Assembly: GCF_003574735.1 (NCBI RefSeq)
Contig: NZ_QORW01000001.1
Location: 248,001 to 312,000, forward strand
Origin: Dongia deserti
GTDB lineage: Bacteria; Pseudomonadota; Alphaproteobacteria; Dongiales; Dongiaceae
DNA: 64,000 nt
Reading direction: 5' to 3'
Of this stretch, positions 50,386-58,795 are shown one piece after another. The notes under the pieces are model-generated. The model worked only from the letters and a program-made list of their open reading frames with translations. It was not told the origin of the DNA and searched no databases. The position numbers and the translations under genes were made by a program. The number at the start of each line of letters is the position of its first letter. Positions within the stretch are counted from its first letter, which is position 1.

Positions 50386-50414
50386 TTGCGATGGCAGCCG
50401 GGCTGGCTTATAGT
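50386..50414 (+). promoter_or_regulatory. Promoter of the sugar-uptake operon
   Basis: TTGCGA (50386-50391), exactly 17 bp, then TATAGT (50409-50414): 4/6 and 5/6 matches to the sigma-70 consensus. The start point would be near 50421. The operator-like TTGTCAGATAA begins just after it, which fits repression. Confidence 0.6.
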
Positions 50415-50427
50415 CTGCTTGGCACAA

Positions 50428-50438
50428 TTGTCAGATAA
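50428..50438 (+). promoter_or_regulatory. Putative GntR/FadR operator in front of the sugar-binding-protein gene
   Basis: TTGTCAGATAA, nearly palindromic (TTGTC/GATAA with one mismatch), about 8 bp after the predicted transcription start and 30 bp before the ATG at 50469. Related to the site at 50279. Confidence 0.5.
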
Positions 50439-50468
50439 ATGTGTCCAAGCAAAATATGGGAGGAAACA

Positions 50469-51551
50469 ATGCGGAAACTACTTGCTTCGGCAAGCATCGG
50501 CGCTATGGCGGTGTTGTTGTCCGTCGGCGCGTACGCCCAGGAAGGCACAGTGGCGAAGGCCGTGGGCGGCTACACCTTCGAGCAGGCGGCTAAGGAAGCG
50601 CCGGAGACCAAGAACTTTCATTCCGCCGACGGGCATCTGACGTTCGCGATCGTCACGCATACCGCGGGCAACGGTTTCTTCGATCCGGTCTACGTCGGCG
50701 CGACCGTCGCGGGCAACATGATCGGCGCGAAGATCCTCCTGCTAGGCTCCGAATCGCCGACCGACGATCCGCAGCGCGAGATCGAGATCCTGAACCAAAT
50801 CGTGCAGGACCCGACGATCGATGGCATCATCATGACGACGCCGCAGGTCGGCGCCTACAACGACATCGTGAAGACCGCGGAAAAGAACGGCATCCTGGTC
50901 GCCACCACCAACTCGTTCGACGATACCATCTACAATCGGAGCGGCATCAGCCATACCGGGCAGGACGCCTCTGCGGCAGCAATAGGCGGTGCAGCGCTGG
51001 CCAAGTGCGTGCTGGACAAAGGCGTCGAGAAGGGCTCGATCATCCTGCCGTCCTCGACCGCGATGGGGAACATCGAGGTCAACAACCGGGTGACGGCCGC
51101 CTTCAACGCGATCGTCAAGACGTTGAACGATGCCGGCAAGCTGCAGAACTTCAAGGTGGATGCGGGGCCGGAGAACGTCGGCGTCGATGCTAATCCGCAG
51201 GATCCGGTGAATAGCATCGTATCGCTGTTCGAATCACGCGGCGACGTGGTCGGCGCCTTCACCGCCAACAACGTGTTCACCCCCGCCCTCGCCAAGGCCG
51301 TCGCCCAGATAGGCAAGACCGGCGAGATCTGTGCCTACGGCTTCGACCTTGGCCCGGCGCAGCAGGATGCCATCCGCAGCGGCGATTTGACCGGATCGCT
51401 GGGTCAGCAGCCGTTCCTGCAGGGCTTTTGGCCGGTCATGCAGCTCTACCTCCAGATCGACCGCGGTATCTCGGCCGCCAATCTGGACACCAGGGCGCAA
51501 CTGGTGACGAAGAAAGACGTCGAGCTGGTCGGCAAGCGCTACGAGAACTGA
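50469..51551 (+). CDS. Periplasmic sugar-binding protein of an ABC transporter (Peripla_BP_4 type)
   Basis: 360 residues. Signal peptide MRKLLASASIGAMAVLLSVGAYAQ, then a CUT2-type binding protein fold: LTFAIVTHTAGNGFFDPVYVG, ILLLGSESPTDDPQREIEIL, DGIIMTTPQVG, SGISHTGQDASAAAIGGAAL, VVGAFTANNVFTPAL and CAYGFDLGPAQQDAI. It carries the ligand to the fused permease encoded next. GGGAGG precedes the ATG. The oxidative enzymes nearby suggest galactose or a related aldose or aldonate; the binding residues do not settle this. Confidence 0.92.
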   Translation: MRKLLASASIGAMAVLLSVGAYAQEGTVAKAVGGYTFEQAAKEAPETKNFHSADGHLTFAIVTHTAGNGFFDPVYVGATVAGNMIGAKILLLGSESPTDDPQREIEILNQIVQDPTIDGIIMTTPQVGAYNDIVKTAEKNGILVATTNSFDDTIYNRSGISHTGQDASAAAIGGAALAKCVLDKGVEKGSIILPSSTAMGNIEVNNRVTAAFNAIVKTLNDAGKLQNFKVDAGPENVGVDANPQDPVNSIVSLFESRGDVVGAFTANNVFTPALAKAVAQIGKTGEICAYGFDLGPAQQDAIRSGDLTGSLGQQPFLQGFWPVMQLYLQIDRGISAANLDTRAQLVTKKDVELVGKRYEN

Positions 51552-51648
51552 ACCCACCGTAGTCGCGCCGGAACGCGCATCGCGGGAGGGACCATCCCCT
51601 CCCGCGATCGTGCTATCTTTTCGTCTGCCTGGGAGATCGTGAAGGCCG

Positions 51649-53916
51649 ATGTCTGTAAGCGCGCAACTGCGAGTTGACCGCCTGCCCGCCCAATTGGTTG
51701 GTGGATGGGAGCTTGGGCTGCTCGTCCTCATGGCAATCCTGTTCGTTGGCGGCGCCCTGATCAATCCGGCCTTCTTTTTGAGCGGCGACGCCTTCCACGC
51801 CATCCTGCGCGACACCGCGCGCTATGCGGTAGTGGCGGTCGGCATGACCTTTGTCATCGTCAACAAGGACCTGGACCTCTCGGTCGGATCGACCAACGGC
51901 CTGGTGGGCGTCGCATTCTCCATCCTGTTCGCGCCCCAGTTCAACGACTGGGGGCCGATCTCCGCGACTATCTTCTGCCTCCTTCTCGGCATCACGATCG
52001 GCCTCATCAACGGCGTGCTGGTGACGATCCTGAAGGTACCGTCCTTCATCGCCACGCTCACAATGCTGCTGATCGGGCGCGGCATCATCCTTGGTCTGAC
52101 GGGCGGACGATCGATCGGTTATGCTGTGAAGGCGCGCGAGCATGGTTGGTTCTTTCATCTTGGCGAAACCAACATCCTCGGCTTCAACAACCAGATTCCA
52201 ATCGCCTTGCTGATCGTCATCGTCGGCGCCTTCGTGCTCGCCAAGACGCGCTGGGGTTATGAGACGTTCGCGACTGGCGGCAACGAGCAGGCCGCGGCCT
52301 ATGCCGGCATCCCGACCCGCTGGGTGCGCATCCGGGCCTATCTGTTGTCTTCGATCTGCGCCACCATCGCGGGCCTGATGGCGGTCACCCAGGACAAGGG
52401 CGTGACGGCACAGGCCGGCCTTTCCTCCGAGCTCATCGTGATCGCCGCCGTCATCATCGGCGGCGCCTCGATCCTGGGCGGACGCGGTCGGGTGATCGGT
52501 GCGTGCCTCGGCGCGATGCTGACCGTCGTGATCGACAAGGTGTTGCGCGAAGGCTGGCCGACAACGCGCATCGTCCAGATCGACGGCCAGGATTTCGAGG
52601 TCGCTGCCATTGCGCAGCTCCCGGTCGGCGCGGTTCCCGCCTTGCTCGGTGCGCTGTTGTTGCTTGCCGTGTTGATCGAGCCCTATGTCCTGCGACGGCG
52701 CTTGATTGGCCGGCTTTGGGCGTGGCTCAGAGGAAAGGAGCCGCCACTCATCATCGAGGCGACCGGCATCGCGATCGAGGGCGTGCAGACCAAAGGAACG
52801 ATGGCGAGCGACAAGGCGCTGTCGGCACGGGGCCTGGGCAAGTTCCTGGCGCGGCGCGATGCCCTTGCCATCGCTCTCACAATCGTGCTGTGGCTGATCG
52901 GACTTTGGCTCAGGCCGGATTACTGGTGGAACCTGCAGAACAGCTTCGCGATTCTGCTGAACTATACCGAGCTCGCGCTGCTGGCCATCGGCCTCACCTA
53001 TGTTATTGCCTGCGGCGACATTGATCTGTCGGTCGGCGCTGTCTTGGCGCTCGCCGGCGCGGCAACCGCATTTGCGATGAAGGTGATGGGTTATGATCCC
53101 TGGACAGCCGTACTGATCGGATTGCTGGCCGGCATGGCGGCCGGATTCGTCAATGCGCTGATCACCGTGGGGTTCAACCTGCCGGCCTTCATTGCGACTC
53201 TCGGCATGTTCTACATCGCGCGCGGCCTGGCTGCCTGGATCGTCGCCGGCAAGCAGCTGACCGGTTTTCCGGAGAGCTTCAACCTGCTGGGACGCAAGAT
53301 CGCGAACGTGCTCGATCATTTCGGCATTGATGTCGGGAGTGGCACGCTGCGGGCTGTCAGCGAGGCAGTCAGCATTCAGACTTTATGGATGATCCTGATC
53401 GCCATCATCGCCGGCATCATCCTCGGCTACACGCCGTTCGGGCAGATGATCTATGCAACCGGAGGCAACCGCCGTGCGGCCGACTATGCCGGCATCAACA
53501 CCAGGCGTGTGCGATTCATCTCGCTCATGTTCTCCGCGCTGTGCGCGACCATGGCGGGCATCATCTACACGGCCTTCTTCCGCAGCTTCAATCCGACGGC
53601 AGGGCAGTTCCGCGAGCTCGACGCCATCGCAGCCGTCATCATCGGCGGCGGATCGATCTTCGGCGGATACGGCACCATGATCGGCGCGCTTGCCGGTGCC
53701 GCCGTCATCACCCTGATCCGCGCCCTGCTGCAGCTCAACATCATCCTGCCCGGCGGCGGCTCCTTCGTGATGCCGCAGCACTGGGTCAACGTGTTCACTG
53801 GCCTCATCCTGATCGTCGCGGTGCTGATCGACATCTGGCTGCGGCAGGCGAATATCCTGGCCGGCCTGCGCCTCGCACGCTTCATCCGCCTTAAATCGGA
53901 GCCTGAACATGCCTGA
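51649..53916 (+). CDS. Fused double permease of a CUT2-type sugar ABC transporter
   Basis: 755 residues containing two complete BPD_transp_2 domains in one chain. Half one (about 20-350) has VGMTFVIVNKDLDLSVGSTNG, TIGLINGVLVTILKVPSFIATL and the coupling region GGNEQAAAYAGIPTRWV. Half two (about 400-745) repeats these: IGLTYVIACGDIDLSVGAVL, FVNALITVGFNLPAFIATLG and GGNRRAADYAGINTRRV. A soluble linker of about 40 residues (EPPLIIEATGIAIEG) joins them. The usual RbsC-type permease is about 330 residues and homodimerises. The SD is modest. The next ATPase overlaps its end by 8 nt. Confidence 0.93.
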   Translation: MSVSAQLRVDRLPAQLVGGWELGLLVLMAILFVGGALINPAFFLSGDAFHAILRDTARYAVVAVGMTFVIVNKDLDLSVGSTNGLVGVAFSILFAPQFNDWGPISATIFCLLLGITIGLINGVLVTILKVPSFIATLTMLLIGRGIILGLTGGRSIGYAVKAREHGWFFHLGETNILGFNNQIPIALLIVIVGAFVLAKTRWGYETFATGGNEQAAAYAGIPTRWVRIRAYLLSSICATIAGLMAVTQDKGVTAQAGLSSELIVIAAVIIGGASILGGRGRVIGACLGAMLTVVIDKVLREGWPTTRIVQIDGQDFEVAAIAQLPVGAVPALLGALLLLAVLIEPYVLRRRLIGRLWAWLRGKEPPLIIEATGIAIEGVQTKGTMASDKALSARGLGKFLARRDALAIALTIVLWLIGLWLRPDYWWNLQNSFAILLNYTELALLAIGLTYVIACGDIDLSVGAVLALAGAATAFAMKVMGYDPWTAVLIGLLAGMAAGFVNALITVGFNLPAFIATLGMFYIARGLAAWIVAGKQLTGFPESFNLLGRKIANVLDHFGIDVGSGTLRAVSEAVSIQTLWMILIAIIAGIILGYTPFGQMIYATGGNRRAADYAGINTRRVRFISLMFSALCATMAGIIYTAFFRSFNPTAGQFRELDAIAAVIIGGGSIFGGYGTMIGALAGAAVITLIRALLQLNIILPGGGSFVMPQHWVNVFTGLILIVAVLIDIWLRQANILAGLRLARFIRLKSEPEHA

Positions 53917-54676
53917 GCAACCGATCCTCGAGCCAACGGCTCCGATCATCGAGATGCGCCACATCAGCAAGGCATTCGGCGCCGTCCGCGCGTTGAGCGA
54001 CGTCGACCTCCGGCTCCATCCGGGCGAGATCATGGGGCTGGTCGGCGACAATTCCGCCGGCAAATCGACCCTGATGAAAATCCTGACCGGCGCCTATACG
54101 CGCGATTCCGGCGACGTGCTGGTGAGCGGCGCACAGACGCATTTCAAGAGCCCGCATGAGAGCCGCGCCGCCGGTATCGAGATGATCTATCAAGACTTCG
54201 CCTTGTGCGGAAACATGGATGTCGGCCAGAACATCTTCCTCGGCCGCTGGCCGCGCAAAGGATTGTTTGTCGACCGCAAGGCCATGTATCGCGAAGCCGA
54301 TGTGGTCCTGAAACGGCTGAAGGTCGACGTGAATTCGGTCTATCAGCGGGTGGAAAGCCTGTCGGGCGGACGGCAGCAATCGGTCGCGATCGCGCGCGCC
54401 ATCTCCTTCGATCCGCGTGTCGTGATCCTGGACGAGCCGACAGCAAACCTATCGGTCATGGCGACCGAGCGGCTGCTGGAGACCATGCTGGAGCTGAAGA
54501 AACACAATGTCGCGCAGATCATCATTTCACACCGGCTACAGGACATCTTTGCGGTCGGCGACCGTGTGATGGTTCTGAAGCGCGGCGAGAATGTCGGCGA
54601 GCGCTACATCAAGAATACAACCGAGCAGGAGGTGCTGGAGATCATCGTCTCCGGACGGCGCGAGAAGGTTGCCTAG
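53909..54676 (+). CDS. Single-domain ATPase of the sugar ABC transporter
   Basis: 255 residues. Walker A at 46-53 reads GDNSAGKS (G-x-N-G-A-G-K-S in most homologues, Ser for Gly), Q-loop YQDF, signature LSGGRQQSVAIARA, Walker B VVILDEPTAN and the switch His in IIISHRL. CUT2 sugar ATPases such as RbsA, MglA and GguA normally have two fused ATPase domains (about 500 aa); this one has a single domain and pairs with a fused double permease. Overlaps the permease gene by 8 nt, hence the same operon. Confidence 0.92.
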   Translation: MPEQPILEPTAPIIEMRHISKAFGAVRALSDVDLRLHPGEIMGLVGDNSAGKSTLMKILTGAYTRDSGDVLVSGAQTHFKSPHESRAAGIEMIYQDFALCGNMDVGQNIFLGRWPRKGLFVDRKAMYREADVVLKRLKVDVNSVYQRVESLSGGRQQSVAIARAISFDPRVVILDEPTANLSVMATERLLETMLELKKHNVAQIIISHRLQDIFAVGDRVMVLKRGENVGERYIKNTTEQEVLEIIVSGRREKVA

Positions 54677-54736
54677 TCGCCCGGATAAGATGCGTTGTGC
54701 TGAACGTCGATTGGTGCCATATAATCCGCACTGAAG

Positions 54737-55498
54737 ATGAGGAAACTAAAAAAAGCCGCAAAGGCCAGGGGAGAGCGCCTTCATCACTCTTTGGCGCAGG
54801 ATATCGGGGCCCGAATTCTCCGAGGGGACTACGCGCCCGGATCGCTGCTGCCCAATGAAGCCGAGTGGTGCGACGTCTATGGCGTCAGCCGCACGGCGGT
54901 GCGTGAGGCGATCAAGATGCTGGCGGCCAAGGGCCTGATCCTCTCGCGGCCCAAGATCGGCTCGCGCGTGCGGCCGCGCGAGGCGTGGAACCTGCTCGAC
55001 CGGGATGTCCTCGCCTGGTACTGGGCGGCTTCGGATCAGCACCACTTCCTGAGCAACGTGCAGCAGATGCGCGAGATGCTGGAACCGGAAGTGGCCGCGC
55101 TCGCCGCCCTCAATCACACGGAGTCCCAGCTGGCTGCGATCGAGGCGGCCTACACGGGCATGGTCGATTCGACGAACACCACGGATTGGAACGCGAACGA
55201 CGTCAAGTTCCACCTGGCGGTGCTGGGCGCGGCCGGCAATGAGTTGCTGGTGCCTTTGGGCTTCATGATCGAATCGGCGCTCAGCAACATGTTCGAATAC
55301 ACCGCCTCTCACAACGAGCAGCTGCGCGCTGCCTTGCCGTTGCATGAGGCTATCCTGGTGGCGATCCGGCGCCGCAATCCGACCGCAGCGCGCCGCGCCG
55401 CCAGGGCGCTCCTGGCCGATACCAGCAGCGTGATCGGCAAGTCGCGGCGCTCGGGAAATGCCAAGCCGAGGAGCGAAATCCGAAAGCGGTCGGCCTGA
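54737..55498 (+). CDS. GntR-family regulator, FadR subgroup (DgoR-like)
   Basis: 253 residues. The winged helix (about 17-82) shows GARILRGDYAPGSLLPNEAEWC and YGVSRTAVREAIKMLAAKGLI, then an all-helical FCD domain with ligand residues in QQMREMLEPEVAALAA and FHLAVLGAAGNELL (Asp/His metal-binding pattern). A perfect TATAAT at 54720-54725 lies 11 bp before the ATG, so the message would have an almost absent leader. It probably controls both arms of the sugar regulon by binding the TTGTnnGATAA sites. Confidence 0.88.
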   Translation: MRKLKKAAKARGERLHHSLAQDIGARILRGDYAPGSLLPNEAEWCDVYGVSRTAVREAIKMLAAKGLILSRPKIGSRVRPREAWNLLDRDVLAWYWAASDQHHFLSNVQQMREMLEPEVAALAALNHTESQLAAIEAAYTGMVDSTNTTDWNANDVKFHLAVLGAAGNELLVPLGFMIESALSNMFEYTASHNEQLRAALPLHEAILVAIRRRNPTAARRAARALLADTSSVIGKSRRSGNAKPRSEIRKRSA

Positions 55499-55574
55499 CA
55501 AATCTTGCCAAGGGGCGGCGGGCTGTGATCTTGATTCACGCCTTGAGACGATTTCCTTGAGCAAGATTGCATCC

Positions 55575-56348
55575 ATGGACCTTTCGAATTTCGGCAAGTT
55601 TCCGAGCCTGCGCGACAAGAGTGTGTTCGTGACCGGTGGCGGCTCCGGCATCGGTGCCGCGATCGTCGAGAGCTTCGTCGATCAAGGCGCCCGCGTCGCG
55701 TTCGTCGACATCGACGAAGCCGGGAGCAAGCATTTGTGCGAGTCGCTCCGCGGACAATACGGCGTCGCACCGCATTTCACCCGCTGCGATGTCACCGACA
55801 TCACCGCCATGCAGGCAGCCATCGATCGAATCGGGCGCGAGCTGGGCGACATCGCCGTGCTGGTCAATAACGCAGCCAACGACATGCGTCATGACTGGCA
55901 GGACGTGACGCCGGACTATTGGGACGAGCGCATGGCCATCAATCTGCGGCCCATGTTCTTCGCAATCCAATCGGTGGCGCCGCAGATGAAGCGGCTGGGC
56001 GGCGGCTCCATCATCAATTTCGGTTCCATTAGCTGGAAGGTGAGGATGGGGGGCGCTGCGGCCTACACCACGGCAAAGGCGGCCGTGCATGGCCTCACGC
56101 GCGGCATGGCGCGCGACCTCGGGAAAGACAATATCCGCGTCAACACGGTCCTGCCGGGCTGGGTCATGACGGAGCGGCAGAAGAAGCTGTGGCTGGACGA
56201 AGCCGGTGAGAAACTGCTCGACCAGGAGCAATGTCTGGCAGGCCGGATCGAACCGATCGACGTGGCGCGGCTGGTCATGTTCCTCGCTTCCGACGATGCG
56301 CGCATGTGCACGGCGCAGGATTTCACCGTCGATGGCGGCTGGGCATGA
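55575..56348 (+). CDS. Short-chain dehydrogenase, probable galactose/aldose 1-dehydrogenase
   Basis: 257 residues of the classical SDR type. NAD motif VTGGGSGIGAAIVE (T20-G21), Asp after beta-2 (VAFVDIDEAG) indicating NAD, NNAANDMRHD, Ser near 151, Tyr164-x-x-x-Lys168 (AAYTTAKAAVHG) and the TVLPGWVMTERQ end. It lies between the GntR gene and an SMP-30 lactonase, typical for the oxidation of an aldose to its lactone. The specific sugar is inferred from dgoK/dgoA. The ATG at 55575 is 76 nt after the GntR stop; the frame is open upstream. Confidence 0.88.
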   Translation: MDLSNFGKFPSLRDKSVFVTGGGSGIGAAIVESFVDQGARVAFVDIDEAGSKHLCESLRGQYGVAPHFTRCDVTDITAMQAAIDRIGRELGDIAVLVNNAANDMRHDWQDVTPDYWDERMAINLRPMFFAIQSVAPQMKRLGGGSIINFGSISWKVRMGGAAAYTTAKAAVHGLTRGMARDLGKDNIRVNTVLPGWVMTERQKKLWLDEAGEKLLDQEQCLAGRIEPIDVARLVMFLASDDARMCTAQDFTVDGGWA

Positions 56349-57217
56349 CCGCGCCGCGACTCCTGCTGGACGCGAAGGCCAATCTGGGCGAAGGACCGCT
56401 CTGGTCGGCAAGGGATCAGGCGATCTACTGGACCGACATCAAGGTCAAGAAGCTCAACCGCTATCGCCTGGCCGATGGCGCGACGCACAGCTGGGATATA
56501 CCGGACACGATCGGATGGGCCGTCGAGCGCCGTGGCAAGCCGGGCTTCATCGTCGGGCTCGCCCATGCCATTGCGGACGTGACGCTCGATCCTTTCACCG
56601 TCACGCGCCGCTGTGAAATCGAGCGCGATAAGCCGGCCAATCGCCTGAATGACGCCAAGGTGGATCAGCAAGGCCGCATCTGGTTCGGAACCATGCACAA
56701 TCCGGAACAGGAGGCCTCGGGTTCCTTCTATCGCCTCGATCCGGACTTTTCCGTTCACCAGGTCGACACGGGTTATATCGTCGCCAACGGTCCGACCTTC
56801 AGCCCCGACGGCCGGACCGTCTACCACACCGACAGTTTCATACGCGAAATCTACCGCTTCGAGATCGAAGCGGATGGCAGCCTCACCAACAAGCGCGTGT
56901 TCGCGCGATTCACCGACGAAGAAGGTTATCCAGACGGCATGACCACTGATTGCGATGGCTGCCTTTGGGTCGCCCATTGGGCTGGATGGCGCATCACCCG
57001 GTTCCGGCCCGACGGAACGCGCGATCAAGTAATCCCGATGCCGGTATCGCAGGTCACCTCCTGCACGTTCGGCGGCGATAATCTCGACCGGATGTTTGTG
57101 ACCTCCGCGCGTATCGGTCTTTCCGACGCGCAGCTCGCGAAAGAGCCGCTGGCCGGCGGGCTGTTCGAGGTCGATCCGGGAACAGCCGGTCTGCCAACCT
57201 CCCAATTCGCGGGATAG
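56345..57217 (+). CDS. SMP-30/gluconolactonase-family lactonase
   Basis: 290-residue six-bladed propeller hydrolysing an aldonolactone. Metal ligands by family pattern: Glu16 (LGEGPLW), Asn148 (IVANGPTFSPDG) and Asp197 (GYPDGMTTD), with Asn102 (RLNDAKVD) near the substrate. Overlaps the SDR gene by 4 nt (ATGA), making dehydrogenase and lactonase a coupled pair. Cytosolic. It would give the aldonate that needs a dehydratase not otherwise seen in this window. Confidence 0.92.
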   Translation: MTAPRLLLDAKANLGEGPLWSARDQAIYWTDIKVKKLNRYRLADGATHSWDIPDTIGWAVERRGKPGFIVGLAHAIADVTLDPFTVTRRCEIERDKPANRLNDAKVDQQGRIWFGTMHNPEQEASGSFYRLDPDFSVHQVDTGYIVANGPTFSPDGRTVYHTDSFIREIYRFEIEADGSLTNKRVFARFTDEEGYPDGMTTDCDGCLWVAHWAGWRITRFRPDGTRDQVIPMPVSQVTSCTFGGDNLDRMFVTSARIGLSDAQLAKEPLAGGLFEVDPGTAGLPTSQFAG

Positions 57218-57241
57218 CTCCACTTCAGGTCGACCGTTTTA

Positions 57242-57263
57242 CCGAAAAGTAATACCTTTTCGG
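57242..57263 (+). other. Hairpin between the lactonase and PAP2 genes
   Basis: CCGAAAAG (57242-57249), 6-nt loop, CTTTTCGG (57256-57263). It follows the lactonase stop by 24 bp and ends 13 bp before the PAP2 start, so it could be a weak terminator or hinder translation of the next gene. No T-run follows. Confidence 0.5.
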
Positions 57264-57276
57264 GCTAACTGCAGGG

Positions 57277-58296
57277 ATGAAAATTGATGGGATTGACAGG
57301 GATTTATTTGCCTTATTCGGGTTGATTGCCGTCGTCACTCTTGGCGTGGCGTGGGTGCTGTCCCATGGCGTCCTGCACTGGGGCGATATTGTTTCGAGCT
57401 ATTTCCAGATCGGGTTTCTGAGCCTTCTCGTTGGGCTAATCCCTCGCGTGGTGTTCCCCACTTTCCAGGCGAGCCGAACGGGCAAGTCGCCGCTCGCAGA
57501 AGTCTACAAGTCCCTGACGGATCCCAAGCTCTGGGTCTGGCTCGCGGTCCCAGGATTCATCGCTCCGATCTTCATGGCGGCCTTCACGATTACGAAGACC
57601 CTGATCGGCATCAAGCTCGGCTTCACGTGGGATGATTACTTTGCCGAGCTCGACAGGGTCATCTTTGGCACGGATCCGTGGCGCTACACGCACGCCGTGT
57701 TCGGCACCGAGATGGGATCCAAGTTTCTGCAGTTCTGGTACGTCGGTTGGGGCGTGCCCGTCGCGTTCTCGATGCCGCTTGTCGTCGTGCTGGCGGGCCG
57801 CGAGCATGCCGCGAAGTTCCTGCTCGCCATGTTTCTGACCTGGGCCATGGCGGGACTTTGCCTTGCCGCATTGTTCGCGTCCGCGGGGCCCTGCTTTGCC
57901 GGCGAGTTCAACCCCGTGCTCAAAGAGCGCTTTGCGCCGCTGAATGATCAGCTCACATTGCTGCTCAAGGATGGCCCCATCCAGATGACGCAGCACTACC
58001 TCGCGAAGTACTGGAACGCGAAAGTCGCAGTCAAGGGCGGCGGCATATCCGCCTTCCCATCCGTGCATGTGGCCGTCGCCGTGCTCTACGTCATCGCGTC
58101 CTGGCGCAAGCCGTTGCTGCGATATGCGTCGTTGTTCTTCGCGATGACAATCTGGATCGGATCGATCCATTTTGGCTATCACTATGCCGTTGACGGCATC
58201 GCATCCGTCGGCATCGCTTACGCTGCCTGGACCATTGCCAGCAAGGCCGTCGCATTCATCGCAAGCCGGCATCAGCCTGCTGTCGCGCTGGCGTGA
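57277..58296 (+). CDS. PAP2/AUR1-like membrane phosphatase or phosphotransferase
   Basis: 339 residues with about seven hydrophobic segments. The catalytic PAP2 motifs lie near the C-terminus: GGISAFPSVHVAV (conserved Ser-x-x-x-His) and GSIHFGYHYAVDGIAS (Ser-x-x-x-His-x-x-x-x-x-Asp). The F-P-S-x-H form is the AUR1/inositol-phosphoceramide-synthase-like PAP2_3 pattern; the N-terminal K-x6-R-P motif is not obvious. It may act on a lipid phosphate or head group. It directly precedes the broken ureC, so a rearrangement may have placed it here. Confidence 0.82.
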   Translation: MKIDGIDRDLFALFGLIAVVTLGVAWVLSHGVLHWGDIVSSYFQIGFLSLLVGLIPRVVFPTFQASRTGKSPLAEVYKSLTDPKLWVWLAVPGFIAPIFMAAFTITKTLIGIKLGFTWDDYFAELDRVIFGTDPWRYTHAVFGTEMGSKFLQFWYVGWGVPVAFSMPLVVVLAGREHAAKFLLAMFLTWAMAGLCLAALFASAGPCFAGEFNPVLKERFAPLNDQLTLLLKDGPIQMTQHYLAKYWNAKVAVKGGGISAFPSVHVAVAVLYVIASWRKPLLRYASLFFAMTIWIGSIHFGYHYAVDGIASVGIAYAAWTIASKAVAFIASRHQPAVALA

Positions 58297-58317
58297 CGCC
58301 AATGATGCAATCCTAGT

Positions 58318-58791
58318 CCTGCCTTGACCCAGGGGATGGCCGCCGACGTGGGCTCGGTCGAGGTCGGCAAGCTGGCTGACCTCGTTCTGTGGAACCCAGC
58401 CTTCTTCGGCGTGAAGCCCGATCTGGTGCTGAAGTGCGGCACGATCGCAGCGGCACCGATGGGCGATCCCAACGCCTCGATCCCGACACCGCAGCCGCGG
58501 CATCACCGTCCGATGTTCGCCGCCTTCGGCGGGGCATCTTCCGTCAGTGCCGTGACCTTCACCAGCGCCGCGGCGCTGCAGCGTGATATCGGACGGGGCC
58601 TCGGCCTGACTCGGCCGCTGATCGCGGTCGCCGGAACCCGCTCGATTTACAAGAAGGATATGGTGCATAATAGCGCCATGCCTGTGATCGAGGTCGATCC
58701 CGAAACCTATGAAGTCCGTGCCGATGGCAGGCTACTGACCTGTGAGCCTGCCGCGCAGCTTCCCATGGCGCACCGCTGTTTCCTGTTCTGA
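58318..58791 (+). pseudogene. ureC: Truncated urease alpha-subunit gene (3' third only)
   Basis: About 155 codons match only the C-terminal part of UreC (normally about 570 residues): [60 protein letters not shown] and [18 protein letters not shown], the genuine C-terminus. The nickel ligands and carbamylated lysine, all in the missing two thirds, are absent. An in-frame stop lies at 58303 and no start codon is fit. The break falls within about 20 bp after the PAP2 stop, so the 5' part was deleted. Cannot encode an active urease. Confidence 0.88.
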
Positions 58792-58795
58792 TGCC

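Noticed and set aside
51613-53319. Open frame of 568 codons on the minus strand
   Set aside because: Antisense to the fused permease; the translation is hydrophilic, Asp/Arg/Gln-rich and lacks domains.
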